A stretch of 64,000 nucleotides of DNA, taken from the NCBI GenBank assembly GCA_965198895.1, contig OZ240676.1:248001-312000 (forward strand), written 5' to 3'. Origin of the DNA: LMUY01 sp965198895 (GTDB lineage: Bacteria; Pseudomonadota; Alphaproteobacteria; Acetobacterales; Acetobacteraceae). Under the pieces are notes generated by a model, which saw only the letters and a list, made by a program, of their open reading frames with translations, was not told the origin of the DNA and searched no databases. The position numbers and the translations under genes are program-made. Shown here in pieces: positions 57,151-64,000 of the stretch; positions within the stretch are counted from its first letter, which is position 1; each line of letters starts with the position of its first letter.

Positions 57151-60013
57151 CGATCGATCCTACCCGGCTGTTGAACACCGCCCGTACGCCGGCGGCCACG
57201 CGAGCGATCCTGGCATGAAGTGCCCCGGCGTCACAGTCACCGATCGCACCCAGCAGCGCGTGCAGCGCCGCATCCGGCAACTCCGGCGGTGGCCGCGGGC
57301 CGACAGTGACGCGCAACATCCCCTGGATCGTTCGCCACAGCCGATCTGCTTCCGTCAGGGTCGCCGCCTCGGCATGGGTCAGTGCGCCGGCTTTGGCGAG
57401 GTTCTCGATCGCGATCCGCATGGTTTGCGCCGGCCGCGCCGACGGCGTCAACAACGCCCCGGTCTGCACGACGAATTCCACCTCGATCTGGCCTCCCGGC
57501 ATCAGCTTTACGTCCCACGGCCCGTGGGCCGGCAAGTCTCGCAGCATGCGTAGCCGCATCGCGGCCGCATCCGGGCGCACCAGGGCCGGGTCGGCCGCGT
57601 TCATCGCGGTAATCAACGCGGACTCGATTGCCTCGCATAGGCTTGGCGACCCGGTGACCACCCGGGCGCGGGTCAACGCCATCCGCTCCCACGTCCAGGC
57701 TTCCGCCGCGTGATAATGATGAAACGACGCGAGGCTGACGGCGACCGGTCCTTTGTTACCGGACGGCCGCAGCCGCATGTCCACCGCATACAACGCCCCG
57801 TCCGCCCCGGGCGCGGTCAAGGCGGCGACGATCGCATGGGCCGCGCGGATGTAATACTGGCTGGCAGGCAGCTTGCGTTGGCCGTCACTCTCTGCGGCAT
57901 CGGGCGCGTGGTCGTACACCAGCATCAAATCCAGGTCGGACCCGGCCATCATCTCGCGGCCGCCGCCTTTGCCCAGCAGCACAACGGCCATGCCGCCGCC
58001 TCCGACCTCGCCGTAGCGCTCGGCATGCGCGGCGAGCACGCGCGGCAGCAGCACCGTCAGCGTCGCATCCGCCAACCCCGTCCGCTGCAGCCCGGCGGCA
58101 TCCGCGTCGAGCCGCCCCTCCATCTGGGCCACCGACAGCCTGAATTCCTCCGCCCGGACGGTTCGGCGCACGATGGAGATCGCGTCGTCGAGTGCCCTAG
58201 CGTCGCCGAGTTGCGAACGGAGCAGAGCCGCCGGATCCGGATTGGCGCCCTCCGGGGCGAGCAAGCCCTCGAGCGCCGACGGCACCTGCGCCAGATGGTC
58301 GGCTAGCGAGGGCGCAGCGCCCAGCACGGCCGCGATCCGCTCCAGCAGAACCGGCCGCCTTTGCAACAACGACAGCAGTTGCACGCCCGCCGGTAAGCGG
58401 CTCAGCAGCGTGTCGGCGCGAGCGAATGCCACGTCGGGCTGCCGCTGCCCGACCAACGCTTGCAACAGACCCGGCAAGATTGCTTCCAATAAGGCTCGCG
58501 CCCGACTGGAGCGGAACGCCCGCAGCCCGCCCTCCCGCCAGGACCGCACGGCGGTCTGCACCCGCTCCGGCTCCTTGAAGCCCAGTATGCGCAGCCCATC
58601 CGTTGTCAGGTTCACCGGTTCGAGCGTATCCGGCAGCTCGAACAGATGGGCGTCGAACTGACTGACCCTAGCCAGGTGGCCGAGCAGCACCTCGGCGAAG
58701 GCAAGGCCAGACCCGAAGCCCATGAAGTGGGCAAACCGCTCCACGCCCGCTGGATCGGGTGGCAGGCTATGGGTCTGCCGGTCGGCCACCATCTGCAGCC
58801 GGTGCTCCACCTGCCGCAGGAAGCGGTAGGCGGCCAACAGGTCGTCCGCGGTCAGTCGCGCGACATGCCCGGCCGAAACCAACGCCTCCAGCGCACCTTC
58901 CGTGGTGGGCTCCCGCAGGGCCGGGTTGCGGCCACCCCAGACGAGTTGCATCGTCTGCATGGCGAACTCTACGCCGCGGATGCCGCCCTGCCCCAACTTC
59001 ACGTCGTGGCCGGCGATCCGCGCGACCGGATCCGGCACGTCCCCGAGCGCTGTGTCGTGGTGGTCGTCCATACGGCGCTTCATCGCCCGAATATCGGCTA
59101 CGGCGGCAAAGTCCAGGTAGCGGCGCCAGATGAACGGGCGGATCTCGTGCAGGAACCGCTCGCCGAGGCCCCGGTCCCCGGCCACGGGGCGCGCCTTGAT
59201 CATGGCCGCCCGCTCCCAGTTCTCCCCCATGCTCTCATAGTAGGACAATGCGGCGGGTAGACTGATAGCCGGCGGCGTTGCGGCGGGGTCGGGCCGCAGG
59301 CGAAGGTCGGTGCGGAATACGTAGCCGTCGGAGTCCCGCGTCTCCATAAGAGTGCAGATATCACGTGTGATTCGGGTGAACACCGAACCGAGCTCATCTG
59401 CGTTAGAGGCGTGACGGTCGGGGTCGTAGATCAGAACGAGGTCGATATCGCTGGAATAATTCAGCTCGCGCGCACCAAGCTTGCCCATGCCCAGCACCAC
59501 CAGGCCACACTCGGTCAGGAGGTTGCGGCCGCGAGCCAGGCGCAGAGCTCCCCGGCGGCCGGCGGTAGCCAGGCAATGCGCGACGCTCGCGTCCAGCGCC
59601 GCTTCGGCAAGGGCGGAGAGCGTGGTGGTAACCCGTTCCAGTGGCCACACACCGCCGATGTCGGCCAAAGCTGCCGCGAGCGCCACGCGGCGTTTTGCCC
59701 GGCGAAGCGTAGCTGCCAACGTCGCTCGGTCGGCGCTGAGCGGAGAGCTCGCAACCTCCCGCAGCGCCGTGGTGACCACCGCTCCCGGACCGTCTCGCCA
59801 AATCCGGCGCAAACTGGCCAGTTCACGGATCGCCAGGTCCGACAAATAGGGGCTGTTGCCACCCAGGGCCCGCAGCATCGCCGCGACGTCCGGCTGCCGG
59901 AGCAGGCGTGCCTCGGCCGGGCCCTGGCTCCCGAACCGCTCCAGCAAGCGCTCGGCTGCCCCGGCATCGGCAGGAGCAGGCCAAGTCGCGGCACGCAAGC
60001 CAGTTGCATCCAT
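57131..60013 (-). CDS. glnE: bifunctional glutamine synthetase adenylyltransferase/deadenylylase
   Basis: Controls glutamine synthetase by adding or removing AMP at a tyrosine, in response to PII protein. 960 residues from ATG 60013, preceded by GGGAGAGG seven bases away; a TTG two codons upstream is unlikely. Two nucleotidyltransferase domains: N-terminal VVLGMGKLGARELNYSSDID LVLIYD (about 175-195, deadenylylation), and C-terminal GKGGGREMMAGSDLDLMLVY D (about 680-697, adenylylation), separated by a long helical linker. Conserved KLGQGGIRGVEFAMQTMQLV and MPGGQIEVEFVVQ are present. Confidence 0.96.
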   Translation of the reverse strand: MDATGLRAATWPAPADAGAAERLLERFGSQGPAEARLLRQPDVAAMLRALGGNSPYLSDLAIRELASLRRIWRDGPGAVVTTALREVASSPLSADRATLAATLRRAKRRVALAAALADIGGVWPLERVTTTLSALAEAALDASVAHCLATAGRRGALRLARGRNLLTECGLVVLGMGKLGARELNYSSDIDLVLIYDPDRHASNADELGSVFTRITRDICTLMETRDSDGYVFRTDLRLRPDPAATPPAISLPAALSYYESMGENWERAAMIKARPVAGDRGLGERFLHEIRPFIWRRYLDFAAVADIRAMKRRMDDHHDTALGDVPDPVARIAGHDVKLGQGGIRGVEFAMQTMQLVWGGRNPALREPTTEGALEALVSAGHVARLTADDLLAAYRFLRQVEHRLQMVADRQTHSLPPDPAGVERFAHFMGFGSGLAFAEVLLGHLARVSQFDAHLFELPDTLEPVNLTTDGLRILGFKEPERVQTAVRSWREGGLRAFRSSRARALLEAILPGLLQALVGQRQPDVAFARADTLLSRLPAGVQLLSLLQRRPVLLERIAAVLGAAPSLADHLAQVPSALEGLLAPEGANPDPAALLRSQLGDARALDDAISIVRRTVRAEEFRLSVAQMEGRLDADAAGLQRTGLADATLTVLLPRVLAAHAERYGEVGGGGMAVVLLGKGGGREMMAGSDLDLMLVYDHAPDAAESDGQRKLPASQYYIRAAHAIVAALTAPGADGALYAVDMRLRPSGNKGPVAVSLASFHHYHAAEAWTWERMALTRARVVTGSPSLCEAIESALITAMNAADPALVRPDAAAMRLRMLRDLPAHGPWDVKLMPGGQIEVEFVVQTGALLTPSARPAQTMRIAIENLAKAGALTHAEAATLTEADRLWRTIQGMLRVTVGPRPPPELPDAALHALLGAIGDCDAGALHARIARVAAGVRAVFNSRVGSIDERGGR

Positions 60014-60051
60014 GAGCAAGCCTCTCCCCAGGCACCACTCCCGGTCAACCC

Positions 60052-63000
60052 GTGTTAGGCGTCCGACAGGCCGCTTCTCGGGTCGTCACCTGGGTCGTCG
60101 CCCTGATCTTCGGTGTGGTGGTCCTCGTGTTGGCCGCAGCAGGTGGGCTGGCGTGGCGGCTCACTGATGGCCCGCTCGATATCACCCGTATTGCGGCGCG
60201 GCTCGCCCCAATCGTTGCACCGGATTTTACCGCAAGCCGGCTTACGGTCGAGCTTGTACCGGCCGCGACAGGGCACGCCCTGCGGCTGGATGTAACCGAC
60301 GGCCAACGCCAGATCGGCGGAAAGCCGGTCCAATCCGTTCGCAGCGCCACGTTGAGTCTGGCGCTCGCACCGCTGCTCACGGGAAGGCTGGAACCGACAG
60401 ACATCGGGCTGGACGGACTGCGGCTCCACATCGCGATCCCACAGTCCGACGGCCGACAGACGACACCGGACGAGAAAGTGGAACGCCTGGTGAGCCGTCT
60501 GCAGCACGTCACCGTGACGGATGCGCAAGCCGATTTCGACGGTGGTCTCGGTCAAGCCTGGACGCTGCAAGCTGGCAACGCCGAAATCACCCGTGATGCA
60601 AGCGGCATCCTGCATGGGCACGCCGACGCGACCGCATCCTCGGGTGGCGTCACCACGCAAGCGCAGATTGAGGCGAGCTACGGCCGCTCCGGCGGGCAAA
60701 TCGAGGCGACGCTGCCATCGATCGATCCGGCGACGCTCGCGCATGCGGTTCCCGCCCTTGCCGCGGGTGGAGCGCTGGACGCTACGGTCGCGTTGCACGC
60801 CCAAGCGGCCTTCGGACCCGACTTCGTGATCCGCCATGCCAGCGTCCACGCGGAAACTGGCGCCGGCACGGTGCAGCTACCGGCAAAGGGCGGCGGCACC
60901 AGTCCCGGCCGCTTCACGTCGGTCACGCTGGATGCGGACGGAACCCCAGCCAAGATCAACCTGCAGGGGCTGCGCCTGGTTCTGACGCCGCCATCGGGCA
61001 GTCCGCCCTCCACGATCGTCTTCTCAGGCGCGGCGGATCGCACGGCCGGCAGCTTCACCGCGCATCTCGCCATCGACATCGACCACGTCGCCTTCGCAGA
61101 TCTGGTCTCGCTGTGGCCACAGGGTGTCGGCGGCGATTCACGGATGTGGCTTACGGAGAACCTGACCGCAGGCACGGCGCATGACGGGCATTTCACTCTG
61201 ACGCTGACGGGTGCGGATTCCGGCGACGGCCTGGATGTCACGCAGGCAGGCGGCTCGATCACCGGCGACGACGTCACAATCTGGTGGCTCCGTCCCGTGC
61301 CGCCGGTGCAGCACGCCCATGCGGTCTTGGTCTGGCAAACCCCGGACGTGGCGCTGATCACCGCGACCGGAGGGCGGCAAGGTGCCGTAGAGGCTAAGAC
61401 GGGGACGATCCGGATCACCGGGCTGGCTGGCCACGACCAGGTCGCCTTCATCGACGCCGAGCTGGCGGGACCGTTGAACGACGTGCTCACGCTGCTGAAA
61501 AACCCTCGGCTTCAACTACTCAGCAAACGGCCGCTCGCCTTCACCTCGCCGACCGGCACCGTCGGAGCGCACCTATCGGTCCGGTTGCCGCTGGAGGCGA
61601 AGGTCGCCGTCGATCAGGTCGCGATCCACGCCAATGGGCAAGTCGCGAACACGCATCTGGGCAACGTTGCGTTGGGGCGAGACCTGGACCAGGGGCAGTT
61701 GGCGTTCGACGTCACCAATGATGGCCTGACTATTAACGGCCCCGCGCAGTTCAGCCACATCCCGGCCCAACTCGCCGTGCAGATGGACTTCAAGAACGGC
61801 CCCACGACCCAGGTTTTGCAGCACATCACCGCTGGATTGCGACTGACCAAGGCCGACGCCGACAAGGCCGGTCTGGGCTATGCCGGGCTCGACGGTGGCG
61901 TGCTCGCAGCCGCGATCGATTACGCCGAGCGACGGGACGACACGGCCACGATCCAGCTGGATCTGGATCTGAAAGACGCCAAGTTCATCACGCCGCTCGG
62001 CTGGTCGAAGGCCGCCGGGGCGCCCGGCCACGCCCAGGCTACGGTGACGCTGGATCATGGCCGCCTGGTCGGGCTGGATAACGTGCAGGCAAACGCCCCC
62101 GGGCTGGCGATCAAGGGGCGAAGTGATCTGGTAAATGGCCGGCCCTCCGTCGTGCATCTCGAGCGTGGAGAAATCGGCCGCAGCAATGCCACCGGCACGA
62201 TCGTCCTACCGCAGCGTGAGGGAGAGCCGTTCCGGATCACCCTGACAGGTCCCCAGTTGGACCTTGAGGGCCGGCTGACGAGCGCGAACTCACCTGCTGC
62301 CTCGAACGCCCCCTCCGAGCCCGGCCGGCCCGGCACGCCCTATGCCGTCGACCTTCGGTTCGAACGCGTCGTGCTGGGACCGAACCACGGGGTGGGGCCG
62401 CTGTCGCTAACGGCCGCCGGCGACGGTCACCGTTTGACCTCCGCGAAGCTCACGATCGGGGGCCGGGTGAGCGCCCGGGCAGAGTTGGTTGCCTCAGCGG
62501 CGGGGCGGCGGCTCGACGTGACGACGGACGATTTCGGCGCCCTGTTGCAGCAACTGGATCTAGCCGACGAACTCAACGGTGGCGACTTGCACATTGAAGG
62601 CCATTTCGATGACCGGCTGCCGGCCAGCCCCTTCAACGGCACGTTCGACCTTCGCGGGTTCAAGGTGCAGGGTGCCCCAGTCGCCGGCAAGCTGCTGCAG
62701 GCCCTGACCGTCTACGGCATCGCCGACGCGCTCCGCGGCCCCGGCCTGGCGTTCGACCGGTTGGAGACACCCTTCCGCCTACAAGGTTCGGTATTGGACG
62801 TCGAGGACGCCCGCGCCTTCAGTTCCTCGCTTGGTTTCACCGCCACCGGCCGGCTCGATTTCGGCCGCAAGACGGTGGATCTGAGGGGCACGATCGTGCC
62901 AGCCTATTTCTTCAATTCGCTACCGGGTCGCATTCCTCTGATCGGTCAGATGTTCAGTCCCGAGAAGGGCAGCGGCCTATTCGCAGCAAATTACAGCGTG

Positions 63001-63093
63001 ATCGGGCCGGTGGCGGATCCGTCGATCTCGATCAACCCGCTATCCGCCCTCACACCCGGCTTCACGCGGCGATTCTTCGATCTGTTCGACTGA
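60052..63093 (+). CDS. AsmA-like envelope protein (DUF3971/AsmA C-terminal type)
   Basis: 1013 residues from GTG 60052, divergent from glnE. Residues about 12-36 form one inner-membrane anchor (VVTWVVALIFGVVVLVLAAAGG). The rest is a long beta-rich repeat array typical of bridge-like lipid transfer proteins of the AsmA/TamB/YhdP group, with the AsmA_2-type C-terminal portion GAPVAGKLLQALTVYGIADALRGPGLAFDRLETPFRLQGSVLDVED and LDFGRKTVDLRGTIVPAYFF NSLPGRIPLIGQMF. YhdP-like proteins help move phospholipids to the outer membrane. Confidence 0.88.
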   Translation: MLGVRQAASRVVTWVVALIFGVVVLVLAAAGGLAWRLTDGPLDITRIAARLAPIVAPDFTASRLTVELVPAATGHALRLDVTDGQRQIGGKPVQSVRSATLSLALAPLLTGRLEPTDIGLDGLRLHIAIPQSDGRQTTPDEKVERLVSRLQHVTVTDAQADFDGGLGQAWTLQAGNAEITRDASGILHGHADATASSGGVTTQAQIEASYGRSGGQIEATLPSIDPATLAHAVPALAAGGALDATVALHAQAAFGPDFVIRHASVHAETGAGTVQLPAKGGGTSPGRFTSVTLDADGTPAKINLQGLRLVLTPPSGSPPSTIVFSGAADRTAGSFTAHLAIDIDHVAFADLVSLWPQGVGGDSRMWLTENLTAGTAHDGHFTLTLTGADSGDGLDVTQAGGSITGDDVTIWWLRPVPPVQHAHAVLVWQTPDVALITATGGRQGAVEAKTGTIRITGLAGHDQVAFIDAELAGPLNDVLTLLKNPRLQLLSKRPLAFTSPTGTVGAHLSVRLPLEAKVAVDQVAIHANGQVANTHLGNVALGRDLDQGQLAFDVTNDGLTINGPAQFSHIPAQLAVQMDFKNGPTTQVLQHITAGLRLTKADADKAGLGYAGLDGGVLAAAIDYAERRDDTATIQLDLDLKDAKFITPLGWSKAAGAPGHAQATVTLDHGRLVGLDNVQANAPGLAIKGRSDLVNGRPSVVHLERGEIGRSNATGTIVLPQREGEPFRITLTGPQLDLEGRLTSANSPAASNAPSEPGRPGTPYAVDLRFERVVLGPNHGVGPLSLTAAGDGHRLTSAKLTIGGRVSARAELVASAAGRRLDVTTDDFGALLQQLDLADELNGGDLHIEGHFDDRLPASPFNGTFDLRGFKVQGAPVAGKLLQALTVYGIADALRGPGLAFDRLETPFRLQGSVLDVEDARAFSSSLGFTATGRLDFGRKTVDLRGTIVPAYFFNSLPGRIPLIGQMFSPEKGSGLFAANYSVIGPVADPSISINPLSALTPGFTRRFFDLFD

Positions 63094-63098
63094 CGTGC

Positions 63099-63905
63099 TC
63101 AAACGTCGAGCGTCACCGCGACCGGAACATGGTCGGAGGTCTGCGGCCAGTCCCGCGCATCTTTCAGCACGGAAAAGTCGCGCAGGCTGGTCACGAGGTC
63201 CGGCGTGACCCAGACATGATCCAGCCGCCGCCCCCGGTCGGAACGCCGCCAATCCTGGTTGCGGTAGGACCACCACGTGTAAAGCTTTTCCTCCGCCGGC
63301 ACGAAATGGCGCACGGCGTCGTACCAGCCGGCGCGTTGCCAGGCGACCATATGGGCCACCTCCACCGGCGTATGGCTCACCACGCCCAGCAGCTGTTTGT
63401 GGCTCCACACATCCTGCTCGAGCGGGGCGATGTTGAGATCGCCCACCAGAACGCCCCGGCGTAGTCCGGGCCGGGCGGCAAACCAGGTTGTGGCCTCGGT
63501 GACGAAGGCGAGCTTGTGAGCGAATTTTGGGTTCACCGCCGGGTCGGGCACGTCCCCGCCCGCTGGGACGTAGAAGTCGTGCAGTTCCACTGGGCCGGAC
63601 GGGACTTGCAGCGAGACATGCAGGTGGCGGCAATCGCCCTTCTCGCACCAGTTCGGCGCCGTGTCCTCCGCCAGTAGCGGAATGCGGGACAGGATGGCGA
63701 CGCCATTATAACCCTTCATGCCGCGCCGGGCGACGTGCGGGTAGCCCAATGCGGGCGGCCCGGCATCCGGGAACAGCTCGTCCGGCACCTTCGTCTCCTG
63801 CAGGCAGATCACGTCCGGGTCGAGCGCCTGCACCAGCCGCTCCAGCAAGGGGAGCCGCAGGCGGAGGGAGTTGATGTTCCAGGTAGCGATTCGCAGCGCG
63901 GTCAT
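63099..63905 (-). CDS. xthA: exodeoxyribonuclease III (AP endonuclease)
   Basis: 268 residues, repair enzyme cutting DNA 5' of abasic sites. Motifs of the exonuclease III family: RIATWNINSLRLRL, DVICLQETKVPDELFP (Glu metal ligand), YNGVAILSR, HDFYVPAGGDVPD, VLVGDLNIAPLEQDVW (Asp-x-Asn), RGRRLDHVWVTPDL (Asp) and the final SDHVPVAVTL (catalytic His). Complete, normal length. Its end faces the convergent AsmA-like gene five bases away. A short region upstream to the window edge probably holds its promoter. Confidence 0.94.
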   Translation of the reverse strand: MTALRIATWNINSLRLRLPLLERLVQALDPDVICLQETKVPDELFPDAGPPALGYPHVARRGMKGYNGVAILSRIPLLAEDTAPNWCEKGDCRHLHVSLQVPSGPVELHDFYVPAGGDVPDPAVNPKFAHKLAFVTEATTWFAARPGLRRGVLVGDLNIAPLEQDVWSHKQLLGVVSHTPVEVAHMVAWQRAGWYDAVRHFVPAEEKLYTWWSYRNQDWRRSDRGRRLDHVWVTPDLVTSLRDFSVLKDARDWPQTSDHVPVAVTLDV

Positions 63906-64000
63906 CGCCGGGCAATGCCGTTTGGTGCCCGAACACGCAAGCCGGCCCTGCGCGTTAACGAGGCTGGCTGTGCTTGATTATGTTACAAGTTGGACTAGGG

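Noticed and set aside
1..64000. CRISPR array, rRNA or toxin-antitoxin pair
   Set aside because: No spaced direct repeats, rRNA-like stretches or recognisable toxin-antitoxin gene pairs were seen; the only tandem repeat is the 21-bp duplication at 5500-5541.

Overview
The window is about 64 kb of GC-rich chromosome. Gene content (gap-pgk pair, glnE-bcp pair, lutBC, EcsC, AsmA-like protein, PQQ-type sugar dehydrogenase, Hint_2-type protein) and codon use fit an alphaproteobacterium of the Rhodospirillales, most likely Acetobacteraceae; the species cannot be fixed from the sequence.

Layout. 1-3.2 kb: a partial Nudix hydrolase and the glycolytic gap-pgk operon closed by a terminator. 3.0-8.9 kb: small membrane proteins, a CPA1 Na+/H+ antiporter, a secreted small protein, a CoxE-type vWA protein, a phosphatase-like protein, an Lrp regulator, and ogt preceded by a fragment of an Ada protein. 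8.9-12.8 kb: an alkanesulfonate-type operon (ssuC, ssuB, an acyl-CoA-dehydrogenase-like flavoprotein, an LLM monooxygenase) without a binding protein. 12.9-19.1 kb: Smr protein, lutC, lutB, SMP-30-like lactonase, DUF4142 lipoprotein, 2Fe-2S protein, EcsC protein and an XRE repressor.

19.1-45.2 kb is a prophage-like element encoding a complete myovirus-type particle: terminase, portal, capsid, sheath, tube, tail chaperone, baseplate X-D-V-W-J-I, glycine-rich fibre, beta-helix tailspike and a holin-type protein. I see no integrase, transposition, replication or recognisable endolysin gene. The tail chaperone gene carries a canonical -1 frameshift cassette (GGGAAAC, 7-nt spacer, two-tier hairpin). 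An ISAzo13-type insertion sequence sits exactly on the stop codon of a tail-region gene, using TAA as its target duplication, so that gene is not damaged.

45.2-50.9 kb, directly beyond the phage genes: a co-directional cluster of MFS transporter, GT2-like glycosyltransferase, Rieske oxygenase, EgtB, EgtD and a small secreted protein, which may make and further process ergothioneine. 50.9-56.5 kb: DUF2934 protein, sugar dehydrogenase, a Hint-domain protein without its catalytic residues, an M20-like protein, and a fasciclin protein beside an ECF sigma/anti-sigma pair that resembles the mycobacterial SigK/RskA/MPT70-83 arrangement. 56.7-63.9 kb: bcp, glnE, a large AsmA-like envelope protein and an exonuclease III.

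No tRNA, rRNA or CRISPR array was recognised. Function calls come from reading protein motifs by eye, without database searches.
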